The translations under genes were made by a program, and so were the position numbers. A stretch of DNA of 64,000 nucleotides from Betaproteobacteria bacterium (GTDB lineage: Bacteria > Pseudomonadota > Gammaproteobacteria > Burkholderiales > SG8-39): the NCBI GenBank assembly GCA_016195915.1, contig JACPYS010000014.1, positions 1 through 64,000 on the forward strand. Reading direction: 5' to 3'. Shown one piece after another: positions 15,856-25,712 of this stretch. The notes below the pieces were generated by a model. The model worked only from the letters and a program-made list of their open reading frames with translations, searched no databases and was not told the DNA's origin. The stretch's first letter is position 1. Every line of letters begins with the position of its first letter.

Positions 15856-16997
15856 AGCGTATGCACGCGGTCGCCGCGGGAAAAACCGAGGAGCGGTTGC
15901 GAGATTCCGCGCCCGAACGCGATGACCTTGAACAGTTCGCCCATTTCCGCGGGCGAAAGCAGCATCTGCGCCTCGGCGGCGCGCGGAGCGTAGCGCGCTG
16001 CATCCTGCGCATCGAGGCGCGAAAGGACATCGGTAATGCCGCAGTTCACGAGGAACTGCGCCTGCGCCGCGTAGCCGAGCAGCTCGCAGCCGGCCTGCGT
16101 TCCGGCCTCGGCCAGCGCTGTGAAGTCCACGTGCGCGGTGACGTCCTGCAATCCCGGGTGCAGGAACACGTCGCCGAGCGCGCGGTGGCGGTAGTGGCAC
16201 ATCAGCGTTCCCATCGATCGCTGCGGATGGTAGTACTCCCGGCGCGTGAAGCCGTAATCGAACACGAGCAGCGCACCTGCCTCGAGCCGCTCCGCAAGCG
16301 TAGCGATCCACGCCTGCGCCGCCAGCCCGATCTCGCTTTCGTAGCGCCCCGACGGCGGCACGTCCACCTCGATCGCGTGCGCTGCCGCGGCAACCGCGCC
16401 CGACGCGGCGCGATCAGCCCATGCAAGCTCGCCTTCGTGTTCGCGCACGCCGCGCTCCAGGATGCCCGATTTGGTCCACGCGATCGCATGTACGGGCAAA
16501 GCGTCGGCCACTTCGTTCGCGAGCATGACCCCGCGAAACCGTTCCGGCAGGCGATCCAGCCAGGTCACGCCCGCCCCGATGCGCCGGCGCTGACGCTCGC
16601 GCAGCTCGGCGCTGGGTTCGACGATTGAATACGCGGGCGCATCGGCTCCGGCGCGCGCGAGCTCCGCAAGCAGTCCCTCGGCCAGCGCGCCGCTGCCCGC
16701 GCCGAGCTCGAGGATCGAACCGCCCGTACGCTCGAGCAATTCGGCCACCTGCGCGGCGAGACTCTGCGCGTACAGCGGTCCGAGTTCCGGCGCGGTGACG
16801 AAGTCGCCGCCGGGTCCGAGCTTGGCCGAACCCGCCGCGTAGTAGCCGAGACCCGGTTCGTAGAGCGCCATTTCCATGTAGCGCGCGAAGCTGATCCAGT
16901 TGCCGTGCGCGCGCAGTTCCGCGTGGATACGCTCGAGGAGCGCATGGCTCCCGGCGAGCGCGTCCGGGTCGGGCGCAGGCAGTTCCGAAGGGCGCAT
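15852..16997 (-). CDS. SAM-dependent methyltransferase, MidA/NDUFAF7 (DUF185) family
   Basis: 381 residues. WISFARYMEMALYEPGLGYYA and GGDFVTAPELGPLYAQSLA are the two signature blocks of this family, followed by the SAM loop SILELGAGSGALAEGLL. Further blocks: VMLANEVADALPVH, LVFDYGFTRREYYHPQR and GLQDVTAHVDFTALAEAG. In mitochondria the homologue dimethylates an arginine of complex I; bacterial targets are not known. In related bacteria it commonly lies by a pteridine reductase and cca as here. The start ATG 16997 and the next gene's ATG (17031) face apart with 33 bases between them. Confidence 0.92.
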   Translation of the reverse strand: MRPSELPAPDPDALAGSHALLERIHAELRAHGNWISFARYMEMALYEPGLGYYAAGSAKLGPGGDFVTAPELGPLYAQSLAAQVAELLERTGGSILELGAGSGALAEGLLAELARAGADAPAYSIVEPSAELRERQRRRIGAGVTWLDRLPERFRGVMLANEVADALPVHAIAWTKSGILERGVREHEGELAWADRAASGAVAAAAHAIEVDVPPSGRYESEIGLAAQAWIATLAERLEAGALLVFDYGFTRREYYHPQRSMGTLMCHYRHRALGDVFLHPGLQDVTAHVDFTALAEAGTQAGCELLGYAAQAQFLVNCGITDVLSRLDAQDAARYAPRAAEAQMLLSPAEMGELFKVIAFGRGISQPLLGFSRGDRVHTL

Positions 16998-17030
16998 GCG
17001 CGGGAATTTACCCTAGAATTGCGCTCGACC

Positions 17031-17777
17031 ATGGATCAACCCTTGCATGGCAAGACCGCGCTGGTGACCGGCGCCGCGAGGCGGGTCGGTGCCGCGATCG
17101 CGCGCGGGCTGCATGCCGCGGGCGCGAATGTCGTCGTGCATTATCGCGGCGCCGGGGCCGACGCGGGCCGGCTCGAAGCGGAGCTTAATGCCGCCCGCGC
17201 GGGCAGCGCGATGACAGTGAAAGGCGACCTGCTCGCGCCGATCGCGCCGCGGGCGCTGGTGAGCGCGGCGCTGCAGCGCTACGGACGGCTCGATGTGCTC
17301 GTGAACAATGCCTCGACCTTCTATCCGACCGCGGTGGGCGGGATCGAAGCCGCGCACTGGGAGGAACTGATCGGCTCCAACCTGCGGGCACCGCTGTTCC
17401 TCGCGCAGGAGGCGGCGCCGCACCTTGCAAAGGTCCAGGGCGCAATCGTCAATATCACCGACATTCATGCCGAGCGGCCGTTGCGGGGTTACGTGGTCTA
17501 CAGCGTGGCGAAGGCGGGGCTCGCCGCGCTCACGCGCTCGCTCGCGCTCGAGCTCGCGCCCGCAGTGCGCGTGAACGCGGTGGCGCCGGGGACCATCGCA
17601 TGGCCCGAGGACGGCCAGTTCGAGCCCGCCGAGCGCGAGCGCATCATCGCCACCACGCCGCTCGCGCGCACCGGCACGCCGGGCGATATCGCCCATGCGG
17701 TGCTCTATCTGTGCAGCGCGCCCTTCGTGACCGGGCACGTGCTCGAAGTCGACGGTGGACGCTCGGTGCTCGCGTAA
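17031..17777 (+). CDS. Pteridine reductase (short-chain dehydrogenase)
   Basis: 248 residues. TALVTGAARRVGAAIARGLH has the TGxxxRxG form that separates NADPH-dependent pteridine reductases from ordinary SDRs. Further: VNNASTFYPT (NNAS), YSVAKAGLAAL with Tyr and Lys of the catalytic YxxxK, and PGTIAWPED. It reduces dihydro- or biopterin-type pterins to tetrahydro forms, and may supply folate reduction when DHFR is absent. Cytoplasmic. The ATG at 17031 is the first in-frame Met giving the family N-terminus. Confidence 0.91.
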   Translation: MDQPLHGKTALVTGAARRVGAAIARGLHAAGANVVVHYRGAGADAGRLEAELNAARAGSAMTVKGDLLAPIAPRALVSAALQRYGRLDVLVNNASTFYPTAVGGIEAAHWEELIGSNLRAPLFLAQEAAPHLAKVQGAIVNITDIHAERPLRGYVVYSVAKAGLAALTRSLALELAPAVRVNAVAPGTIAWPEDGQFEPAERERIIATTPLARTGTPGDIAHAVLYLCSAPFVTGHVLEVDGGRSVLA

Positions 17778-17790
17778 TGGGCGCGCCTGA

Positions 17791-18723
17791 TCAGCGCGTC
17801 ATCTTGCGCACGAACACCACCACGAACAGGGAGATGGAAAACGCGCCGGTGAACGCTTCCAGCGCTGCCACCACACGCGACACGCCTACCGGGTAGATGT
17901 CGCCGTAGCCCACGGTGGTGAAGGTGATCACGCTGTAATAGACGCAGGTGAGGAACTGCAGCAGGTTTTCCTTCAACCCGGCCGCAGGGTCGAGCAGCAG
18001 CATGCCGTCGGGCCCGCGCACTCCCAGCAGGAAATACAGTACGGCGGAGCCCAGGATGACCACCAGGGAAAACGCGATCACCCGGACCGTGTCTTCGCCG
18101 TATCCGCACAGCAGGTCCACCAGCTTCGACCACGCCCACTCGCCGGAGAACAGGCGCATCTGCATGCGCCGCATCACCCTTTCGAGCTTGTAGAAGTGGC
18201 CGCCGATGTCGTAGTGGCCGCGCCGTTCATTTTCCCCCGTGAGATAGCGCGCGATCTGCTCGGCTTCGCCATAGAGATTCATCGCCTCGTCCTCGCGGCC
18301 CGCGCGATGCGCTTCGCGGGCAAGGATTTCCTGGCGCAGCTGCTTGCCCCAGCGCACGCGCTCCAGCCGGGCGCCGTCGAGGCTCGCGCCGAGCAGGTTG
18401 GCGCCTTCGAGGTGCGCCTCGTTGAGATTGGCCCCGTCCAGGCGCGTCTTGAGCAGGCTCGCGCCGCGCAGGTCGGCATCGAACAGGCGGGCTGCGCTCA
18501 GATTGGCGCGCGACAGGTCCGCATCTCGCAGGTCCGCGCCGTGCAGTGCATAACCTTCCAGCGAGCGTCCGCTGCGCGAGAGTTCTTCCAGCCGTGCTTT
18601 GACGTCGGGGGCGTCCTTGGCGACTGCCGGATCATGCCAGTAGCACACTCCCGCGGTCCCTTGGGCGGGTTCGGGGCAGGCACTCCCGCCGGTCCCCGCG
18701 TATTTGCATAAGGTTGCGCTCAT
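17791..18723 (-). CDS. Pentapeptide-repeat protein fused to a two-helix potassium-type ion channel
   Basis: 310 residues in three parts. Residues 1-60: short Cys/His segment ([22 protein letters not shown]). Residues about 60-125: pentapeptide repeats A(D/N)LxxA ([19 protein letters not shown], then [19 protein letters not shown]), which form a right-handed quadrilateral beta-helix. After a helical linker come two membrane helices with a pore loop ending in TTVGYGD, the potassium selectivity filter. The fold pattern matches pentapeptide-coupled Ion_trans_2 proteins; gating by the cytoplasmic repeat domain is inference. It is divergent from ttcA and convergent with the reductase. Confidence 0.9.
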   Translation of the reverse strand: MSATLCKYAGTGGSACPEPAQGTAGVCYWHDPAVAKDAPDVKARLEELSRSGRSLEGYALHGADLRDADLSRANLSAARLFDADLRGASLLKTRLDGANLNEAHLEGANLLGASLDGARLERVRWGKQLRQEILAREAHRAGREDEAMNLYGEAEQIARYLTGENERRGHYDIGGHFYKLERVMRRMQMRLFSGEWAWSKLVDLLCGYGEDTVRVIAFSLVVILGSAVLYFLLGVRGPDGMLLLDPAAGLKENLLQFLTCVYYSVITFTTVGYGDIYPVGVSRVVAALEAFTGAFSISLFVVVFVRKMTR

Positions 18724-18791
18724 CGGAGGCGGAGTATTCCATCAGCGGATTAGAATGGCAAAAAACCGCGACCACCCAGACTGCAAAAGCG

Positions 18792-19676
18792 ATGAAACCC
18801 GTGCGCCTGCTCCGCGATCCGCGCAAGAGCGAGTTCGAAGCCAACAAGCTCGCCAAGCGCCTGCGCCGCCAGGTCGGCGAAGCGATCTCGGATTTCAGGC
18901 TGATCGAGCACGGCGATCGCGTGATGGTCTGCCTCTCGGGCGGCAAGGACAGCTACAGCCTGCTCGACGTGCTGCTGCAGCTCAAGGAAAAGGCGCCGGT
19001 CGAGTTTGAGCTGATCGCCGTCAACCTCGACCAGAAGCAGCCCGGCTTTCCCGCGCGCGTGCTGCCCGGATACCTGGAATCACGCGGGGTGCCGTTCAGG
19101 ATCGTCGGGCAGGACACGTACTCAGTGGTCAAGCGCGTGATCCCCGAGGTCAAGACGATGTGCTCGCTGTGCTCGCGCCTGCGCCGCGGCGTCCTCTACC
19201 GCGTCGCCGGCGAACTGGGTGCGACGAAAATCGCGCTGGGCCATCATCGGGACGACATCCTTGCGACGTTTTTTCTCAACCTGTTCTACGCCGGGAAGCT
19301 GAAGGCGATGCCCGCAAAGCTGGTGTCGGACAACGGCAGACATATCGTGATCCGGCCACTCGCCTATGCGAAGGAGAGTGATCTGGCGGCCTATGCGGAG
19401 CTGAAGGCCTTCCCGATCATCCCGTGCAACTTGTGCGGATCGCAGCAGAACCTGCAGCGGCAGGTGGTGGGCGGGCTGCTGCGCCAGTGGGACAAGCAGT
19501 ACCCCGGGCGCGTGGCTTCGATCCTGCGGGCGATGTCGGACGTGCGGCCTTCGCACCTCATGGACCGCAGGCTGTTCGATTTCGCCGGGCTCAAGCCGAC
19601 CGGAATCCCGGACGCCGAGGGCGACCGCGCGTTCGATCCCGAGGAACTCGGCGAAGCTTTGTTTGCCGAAGCCTAG
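18792..19676 (+). CDS. ttcA: tRNA 2-thiocytidine(32) synthetase TtcA
   Basis: 294 residues. The ATP PP-loop [14 protein letters not shown] and two CxxC pairs, CSLCSR and CNLCGS, which carry the oxygen-sensitive [4Fe-4S] cluster, define TtcA. It thiolates cytidine 32 in a subset of tRNAs. [18 protein letters not shown] is the conserved central strand-loop. The ATG at 18792 is chosen over an upstream in-frame ATG at 18714 that overlaps the control region of the divergent channel gene. The next gene begins on the base after its stop. Confidence 0.96.
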   Translation: MKPVRLLRDPRKSEFEANKLAKRLRRQVGEAISDFRLIEHGDRVMVCLSGGKDSYSLLDVLLQLKEKAPVEFELIAVNLDQKQPGFPARVLPGYLESRGVPFRIVGQDTYSVVKRVIPEVKTMCSLCSRLRRGVLYRVAGELGATKIALGHHRDDILATFFLNLFYAGKLKAMPAKLVSDNGRHIVIRPLAYAKESDLAAYAELKAFPIIPCNLCGSQQNLQRQVVGGLLRQWDKQYPGRVASILRAMSDVRPSHLMDRRLFDFAGLKPTGIPDAEGDRAFDPEELGEALFAEA

Positions 19677-20423
19677 GTGAGCCTCGCGCGCCGCATGGGT
19701 TATGTTTCCTTGTTCGCAGGCGTTGTTGCGCTCGTGATCGCCTCCGCCGCGGGTCGCGCCTCCGACTGGCGCACCGCGAGCCACGAGCCCGTCGGCCTTG
19801 CGCCCGACCCGGGCGCCACGCCCGAGCCGGTGGTGCAGGTCTACGCTGCGCGCACCTGGGGCTGGCGCGGCGCCTTCGGCGTGCACACCTGGGTGGCGGT
19901 GAAACCCGCCCATGCGCAGGCTTACACCGTTTACGAGGTCATCGGCTGGCGGCTGCGCTGGAGCGATTCCGTCCTCGCGATCAGCGACCGCGCGCCCGAC
20001 GCGCGCTGGTTCGGCAACGCGCCCGAGCTGCTTTCGGACAAACGCGGCGAGGGTGTCGGCGAACTCATCGTGCGCATCGAGAAGGCGGCGCATGAGTATC
20101 CCTACGCCCGCGAGTACGCCGCCTGGCCGGGGCCGAACTCCAACACCTTCGTCGCGTGGATCACGCGCGCGGTGCCGGAACTGCAGGCCGGCCTGCCGAG
20201 TACCGCGATCGGCAAGGACTACCTCGGGGACCGGCTGGTGGCGAGCGCGCCGAGCGGCAGCGGGTTCCAGATATCGCTCGGCGGGCTGCTCGCGCTGACT
20301 TCGAGCGGCGTCGAGGGAATCGAGTTCAGCATTCTCGGCCTCTCGTTCGGCATCGATCCTTTCGACCCTGCAATCAAGCTGCCCCTGCTGGGGCGGCTGG
20401 GGATGCGCAAGCCGGTGTTCTAG
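19677..20423 (+). CDS. DUF3750 protein, exported or membrane-anchored
   Basis: 248 residues from the GTG at 19677, directly abutting ttcA. An N-terminal hydrophobic stretch (YVSLFAGVVALVIASAAGRA) is a signal or anchor. The conserved DUF3750 body is visible: VVQVYAARTWGWRGAFGVHTWVAVKP, VIGWRLRWSDSVL, and AWPGPNSNTFVAWITRAVPE with the His, Pro-Asn-Ser-Asn and Trp that recall papain-like/NlpC-P60-related folds. The family function is unestablished. The tail SLGGLLALTSSGVEGIEFSI is hydrophobic but not a clear TM helix. Confidence 0.85.
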   Translation: MSLARRMGYVSLFAGVVALVIASAAGRASDWRTASHEPVGLAPDPGATPEPVVQVYAARTWGWRGAFGVHTWVAVKPAHAQAYTVYEVIGWRLRWSDSVLAISDRAPDARWFGNAPELLSDKRGEGVGELIVRIEKAAHEYPYAREYAAWPGPNSNTFVAWITRAVPELQAGLPSTAIGKDYLGDRLVASAPSGSGFQISLGGLLALTSSGVEGIEFSILGLSFGIDPFDPAIKLPLLGRLGMRKPVF

Positions 20424-20459
20424 CCCGCGCTGCGATCCGCACGACTCGTCTGGCGGGTA

Positions 20460-20488
20460 TTGTCAAAATGATTTTGACAAGCTAGGAT
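20460..20488 (+). promoter_or_regulatory. Promoter with overlapping 21-bp perfect operator palindrome
   Basis: Arms TTGTCAAAAT and ATTTTGACAA flank a single central G at 20470 (20460-20480). A sigma-70 promoter fits on top: -35 TTGTCA (20460-20465), 17-base spacer, -10 TAGGAT (20483-20488), predicting a transcript start near 20495, about 10 bases before the ATG at 20505. A dimer bound to the palindrome would cover the -35 and spacer. The adjacent gene begins with a Cro-like DNA-binding domain, so autoregulation is likely. Confidence 0.72.
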
Positions 20489-20504
20489 ACTGACCGGGAT
20501 CGAA

Positions 20505-22004
20505 ATGAACTGCGCGCAGCAACTGGTCGAGCTATTCGGCAGCCAGGCGGACGTGGCCCGGGCGTTCCAGCTCGACCGCGCCGTGGTGAGCAACTGGGTG
20601 AAGTCGGGCTACGTGCCTGCGCGCTGGGCCGGCGAGGTCGAGCGTGTCACCGCGGGCAAGGTTGCCGCCGCCGACGTGCTCAACGAAGCCAGCGCCAAGA
20701 AACCCGTGCGCGTGAAATCCCGGCCCGACGACGCGCCATTCGGAATTCAACCAGGACAGGACGCCATGAACCACTACGCCCCGAGCAAACGCATCCATTC
20801 GTTCCACCCGCCGCAGCGCACCCTGATGGGCCCCGGCCCGACGGAGATCCATCCGCGCGTGCTCACCACCATGAGCCAGCCCGCGATCGGCTATCTGGAT
20901 CCGGTGTTCGTCGAGATGATGGAAGAGCTGAAGTCGCTGTTGCGCTACGTCTACCAGACGAAGAATCCGCTCACCTTCCCGATATCGGGTCCTGGCTCAG
21001 TGGGCATGGAATACTGTTTCGTGAACCTGGTCGCGCCGGGCGACAAGGTGGTCGTTTGCACCAACGGCGTGTTCGGCGGGCGCATGCTCGAGAACGTGAT
21101 CCGCTGCGGCGGTGTGCCGGTGACGGTAGAGGACAAGTGGGGCGAACCGGTCGATCCCGCGAAGGTCGAGGACGCACTGAAGAAGAACAAGGACGCGAAA
21201 ATCCTCGCCTTCGTGCACGCGGAGACCTCCACCGGCTGCCAGTCCGACGCCAGGCTCCTGACGCAGATCGCGCACAAGCACGGCGCGCTCGTCATCGTCG
21301 ACGCGGTGACCTCGCTCGGCGGGACGCCGGTGAAGGTGGAGGAGTGGGACATCGACGCCATTTACTCCGCGAGCCAGAAGTGCCTGTCGTGCACGCCGGG
21401 GCTCTCGCCGGTGTCGTTTTCCGAGGCAGTGGTCGAGCGCGTGAAAAAGAGGAAGGACAAGATCCACAGCTGGTTCATGGACATGAACCTGCTGCTCGGC
21501 TACTGGGGCGCCACCGCGCGCACCTACCATCACACGGCGCCGACCAACTCGCTGTTCGCGCTGCACGAGGCCTTACTGCTGATCCGCGAGGAAGGGCTGG
21601 AGAATTCCTGGGCGCGGCACCAGCGCCACCACATCGCCCTCAAGGCCGGGCTGGAGGCGATGGGCATGAAGTTTCTCGTGGCCGAGAAGAACCAGTTGCC
21701 GCAGATGAACGCGGTGCTGTGCCCCGAGGGGGTCGCGGAAGCCGAGGTAAGGAAGACGCTGCTCGGCGAATTCGGCCTGGAGATCGGCGCGGGGCTGGGC
21801 CCGCTTGCCGGCAAGATCTGGCGCTTCGGCCTGATGGGCTACTCCTGCCGCCCGGACAACGTGATGCTGTGCCTGTCGGCGCTCGGCTCGGTGCTCCAGA
21901 ACATGGCGCTGCCGATCCACGTGGGTGATGCGGAGGCCGCCGCGCACGGCGCTTATGCGCAGATGCACGCGAAGGACGCGCAGAGGAAAAAGCGCGCGGC
22001 CTGA
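20505..22004 (+). CDS. Cro-like HTH domain fused to alanine-glyoxylate/serine-pyruvate aminotransferase
   Basis: 499 residues. Residues 1-68 are a Cro/YdaS-like helix-turn-helix (FGSQADVARAFQLDRAVVSNWVKSG, then IP-like YVPARWAGEVERVTAGKVAAADVL). A linker follows to residue 87, where Met88 (ATG 20766, with AGGACAGGA upstream) begins a complete class V PLP aminotransferase: MGPGPTEIHPRV, FPISGPGSVGMEY, GLSPVSFSEAV and the PLP lysine in SASQKCLSC. The enzyme normally transfers amino groups between serine/alanine and pyruvate/glyoxylate. Two products (fusion and enzyme alone) are possible. The fusion frame is uninterrupted and the operator palindrome lies just upstream, so a self-regulating enzyme is a reasonable inference. 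Confidence 0.9.
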   Translation: MNCAQQLVELFGSQADVARAFQLDRAVVSNWVKSGYVPARWAGEVERVTAGKVAAADVLNEASAKKPVRVKSRPDDAPFGIQPGQDAMNHYAPSKRIHSFHPPQRTLMGPGPTEIHPRVLTTMSQPAIGYLDPVFVEMMEELKSLLRYVYQTKNPLTFPISGPGSVGMEYCFVNLVAPGDKVVVCTNGVFGGRMLENVIRCGGVPVTVEDKWGEPVDPAKVEDALKKNKDAKILAFVHAETSTGCQSDARLLTQIAHKHGALVIVDAVTSLGGTPVKVEEWDIDAIYSASQKCLSCTPGLSPVSFSEAVVERVKKRKDKIHSWFMDMNLLLGYWGATARTYHHTAPTNSLFALHEALLLIREEGLENSWARHQRHHIALKAGLEAMGMKFLVAEKNQLPQMNAVLCPEGVAEAEVRKTLLGEFGLEIGAGLGPLAGKIWRFGLMGYSCRPDNVMLCLSALGSVLQNMALPIHVGDAEAAAHGAYAQMHAKDAQRKKRAA

Positions 22005-22012
22005 GCGGGGTC

Positions 22013-22050
22013 AGTTACAGGGGAACCCAGGTTCCCCCGTGCCCCTTCCT
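22013..22050. repeat. 38-bp palindrome-containing repeat, copy 2
   Basis: 36 of 38 bases match 4013-4050, including GGGGAAC-CCAG-GTTCCCC. Here it fills the gap between the aminotransferase stop (22004) and the metF stop (22049), again between two convergent genes. Confidence 0.75.
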
Positions 22051-22888
22051 AGAGGCCCAGGCGCTGCCAGATGGTGGAGGTCAGCCCGGCCTGGTTGAGG
22101 GTGTAGAAGTGCAGGCCGGGAGCGCCCGAACTGAGCAGCCGGTCGCACAGCGCCGTCACGACGTCCAGCCCGAACGCACGGATCGACGCCACGTCGTCGT
22201 GATAGCCCTCGAACTTGAGGCGCATCCAGCGCGGGATCTCGGCGCCGCAGGCTTCCGAAAACCGCGCCATCTGGAAGAAATTGCCGATCGGCATGACGCC
22301 CGGGACGATGGGCACGGTGATCCCGGCGGCTTCGCAATCGTCGATGAAACGGAAATACGCGTCGGCGTTGTAGAAGTACTGCGTGATCGCCGAATTCGCC
22401 CCCGCGTCCACCTTGCGCTTGAAGCGCGTCACCTCGTCCTTCGCATAGCGCGTCTGGGGGTGATATTCGGGATAGCAGGCGACTTCGATGTTGAACCAGT
22501 CGCCGGTCGTCTCGCGGATGAAGGCCACTAGATCGTTTGCGTGCGGCAGTTCGCCCGAATGCCCCAGGCCGGAGGGCAGGTCGCCGCGCAGCGCCACGAT
22601 GTGGCGGATGCCGTTCGACCTGTACTGCTCGAGCTGCGCCGCGATTTCCGCGCGCGCGGAGGCGATGCACGACAGGTGCGGCGCCGCCGCATGGCCGGCG
22701 TTGCGGATTTCGAGCACCGTCTCCAGCGTGCCTACGCGCGTCGTGCCGCCCGCGCCGAAGGTCACCGAGAAGAACTTGGGCTTGAGCGCCGCGAGCTGCA
22801 TCCAGGTGGTGCGCAGCTTGGCCTTTCCCTCCGCAGTCTTGGGCGGGAAAAACTCGAAACTGAATACCGGATTCTCTGCCGCGCCCAT
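22049..22888 (-). CDS. metF: 5,10-methylenetetrahydrofolate reductase
   Basis: 279 residues, normal for bacterial MetF. FAD-dependent reduction of methylene-THF to methyl-THF, which feeds methionine synthesis. FSFEFFPPKTAEGKAKL holds the catalytic Glu (FEFFPPK), then FFSVTFGAGGTTR, HIVALRGDLP, YPEYHPQTRYA and ITQYFYNADAYF. The start at 22888 lies 8 bases after the ahcY stop on the same strand, so metK, ahcY and metF form one methyl-cycle block (ahcY-metF almost certainly co-transcribed under the riboswitch). Confidence 0.96.
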   Translation of the reverse strand: MGAAENPVFSFEFFPPKTAEGKAKLRTTWMQLAALKPKFFSVTFGAGGTTRVGTLETVLEIRNAGHAAAPHLSCIASARAEIAAQLEQYRSNGIRHIVALRGDLPSGLGHSGELPHANDLVAFIRETTGDWFNIEVACYPEYHPQTRYAKDEVTRFKRKVDAGANSAITQYFYNADAYFRFIDDCEAAGITVPIVPGVMPIGNFFQMARFSEACGAEIPRWMRLKFEGYHDDVASIRAFGLDVVTALCDRLLSSGAPGLHFYTLNQAGLTSTIWQRLGL

Positions 22889-22896
22889 GCGCGGTC

Positions 22897-24321
22897 TCAG
22901 TAGCGGTAGTGATCGGACTTGTACGGACCGTCCTTCGGCACCCCGATGTACTCGGCCTGCCGGTCGGTGAGCGTGCTCAACTGGGCGTTGAGCTTTTTGA
23001 GCTGCAGCCGCGCCACCTTTTCGTCCAGGTGCTTCGGCAGCGTATACACGCCGACCGGGTACTTGCCGCCGTCGCGCTCGCTCCAGAGCTCGATCTGCGC
23101 GAGGGTCTGGTTTGCGAACGAGGAACTCATCACATAGGACGGATGGCCGGTGGCGCAGCCGAGGTTCACGAGACGCCCTTTGGCCAGCAGAATGATGCGC
23201 TTGCCGTCGGGGAAGATGACATGGTCGACCTGGGGCTTGATCTCTTCCCAGCGGCATTTCTCGATCGACGCGACGTCGATTTCGTTGTCGAAGTGGCCGA
23301 TGTTGCAGACGATTGCCTGGTCCTTCATCTTCGCCATGTGATCGTAGGTGATGACGTGGTAGTTGCCCGTGGCGCTGACGAAGATGTCGGCCTTGTCCGC
23401 GGCATAGTCCATGGTCACCACGCGGTAACCCTCCATCGACGCCTGCAGCGCGCAGATCGGGTCGATTTCGGTTACCCACACCTGCGCGGAAAGCGCGCGC
23501 AGCGCCTGCGCCGAGCCCTTGCCCACGTCGCCGTAACCCGCGACCACTGCGACCTTGCCCGCCACCATCACGTCCGTAGCCCGCTTGATGCCGTCGACCA
23601 GCGATTCGCGGCAGCCGTAGAGGTTGTCGAATTTGGACTTGGTGACCGAGTCGTTGACGTTGATGGCCGGGGTTTTCAGCTCGCGCTTCGCGTGCATCTG
23701 GTAGAGGCGGTGCACGCCGGTGGTGGTTTCTTCCGTCACGCCCCGGATTGCCGCGAGGTTCTTCGCGTACCAGCCGGGCTTGGCGGCAAGGCGCTTCCTG
23801 ATGGCCGCAAACAGGATCCGCTCTTCATCGCTCCCGGGGTTGGCGAGCACCGCGGCGTCTTGTTCCGCCCGCGTGCCCAGGTGCAACAGCAGCGTGGCGT
23901 CGCCGCCGTCATCGAGGATCATGTTGGACGGATTGCCGTCGGCCCACTCGAAGATCCTGTGGGTGTACTCCCAGTACTCCTCGAGCGACTCGCCCTTGTG
24001 CGCATACACCGGGGTTCCGCCGGCCGCTATCGCCGCGGCGGCGTGGTCCTGGGTGGAGAAGATGTTGCACGAGGCCCAGCGCACTTGCGCGCCGAGCGCC
24101 TTGAGCGTCTCGATCAGCACGGCGGTCTGGATCGTCATGTGCAGCGAGCCGGTGATGCGCGCCCCCTTGAGCGGCTGTTGCGCGGCGAATTCCTCGCGGA
24201 TCGCCATCAAACCCGGCATCTCGGTCTCCGCAATGCGGATTTCCTTGCGGCCCCAGTCGGCAAGCGACAGGTCCGCGACCTTGAAATCGGTGAACTTGGA
24301 ATTCATCACGGCAGCGTTCAT
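22897..24321 (-). CDS. ahcY: S-adenosylhomocysteine hydrolase
   Basis: 474 residues. Splits S-adenosylhomocysteine into adenosine and homocysteine, removing the product inhibitor of methyltransferases. Family landmarks: [47 protein letters not shown], the NAD loop [16 protein letters not shown], and the C-terminal KSDHYRY ending, in which the Lys and Tyr contact NAD of the neighbouring subunit. The 40-residue insert seen in many bacterial enzymes is present ([14 protein letters not shown]). Controlled by the SAH riboswitch immediately upstream. Confidence 0.97.
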   Translation of the reverse strand: MNAAVMNSKFTDFKVADLSLADWGRKEIRIAETEMPGLMAIREEFAAQQPLKGARITGSLHMTIQTAVLIETLKALGAQVRWASCNIFSTQDHAAAAIAAGGTPVYAHKGESLEEYWEYTHRIFEWADGNPSNMILDDGGDATLLLHLGTRAEQDAAVLANPGSDEERILFAAIRKRLAAKPGWYAKNLAAIRGVTEETTTGVHRLYQMHAKRELKTPAINVNDSVTKSKFDNLYGCRESLVDGIKRATDVMVAGKVAVVAGYGDVGKGSAQALRALSAQVWVTEIDPICALQASMEGYRVVTMDYAADKADIFVSATGNYHVITYDHMAKMKDQAIVCNIGHFDNEIDVASIEKCRWEEIKPQVDHVIFPDGKRIILLAKGRLVNLGCATGHPSYVMSSSFANQTLAQIELWSERDGGKYPVGVYTLPKHLDEKVARLQLKKLNAQLSTLTDRQAEYIGVPKDGPYKSDHYRY

Positions 24322-24335
24322 GACAGCGACTCCCC

Positions 24336-24371
24336 AATAAAAAGCGCCCGCACCGTTTCCGGTGCGAGCGC
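24336..24371 (-). terminator. Intrinsic terminator of the SAH riboswitch
   Basis: GCGCTCGCACCG and CGGTGCGGGCGC (24344-24371) pair over 12 positions with one G-U wobble around a GAAA tetraloop, followed on the minus strand by TTTTTATT (24336-24343). The first six bases are the pseudoknot strand of the aptamer, so terminator and ligand-bound aptamer are mutually exclusive. Confidence 0.88.
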
Positions 24372-24430
24372 AGTTGTCGATTGCTGAGCCTGGCCGGCAA
24401 CATCCCGGTCGCAGCGCTCCTCAGCAGGCG
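24360..24430 (-). ncRNA. SAH riboswitch aptamer upstream of ahcY
   Basis: On the minus strand the leader reads GAGGAGCGCTGC, then CCAGGCTC, then GCGCTC, the conserved blocks of the S-adenosylhomocysteine riboswitch. P1 is formed by GCTGAG (24420-24425) with CTCAGC (24383-24388). The pseudoknot is GAGCGC (24414-24419) with GCGCTC (24366-24371), six perfect pairs. The class is a genetic ON switch: SAH binding raises ahcY expression. The pseudoknot's 3' strand is also the 5' arm of the terminator, which explains the switch directly. Confidence 0.94.
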
Positions 24431-24433
24431 CGG

Positions 24434-24439
24434 ATTATA
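24434..24439 (-). promoter_or_regulatory. Probable -10 box of the ahcY-metF transcript
   Basis: A perfect TATAAT on the minus strand, just inside the metK-ahcY gap and 4 bases from the metK stop. A start about 7 bases on would place +1 at the aptamer's first bases. No good -35 is seen at 16-18 bases, where metK coding sequence lies. Confidence 0.6.
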
Positions 24440-24442
24440 CCG

Positions 24443-25603
<1,161 letters not shown>

Positions 25604-25712
25604 TGCTGGGCCGCCTCTTGCATGGTGTGGTGGCTGGTGGGTGGAAAAAAGGGTTGCAAGGATACCAGAGCTTGCCGGTCCCCCAAATAGTCCTGCCGGT
25701 CCCTCGGGTGCG

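Noticed and set aside
18714-18791. Upstream start of ttcA at 18714
   Set aside because: Would overlap the divergent channel gene's start and add residues that TtcA lacks; 18792 fits the family.
25604-25712. Possible SAM riboswitch between metK and the acyltransferase gene
   Set aside because: No conserved aptamer blocks found; only repeated ACCGGCA and a C-rich tract.
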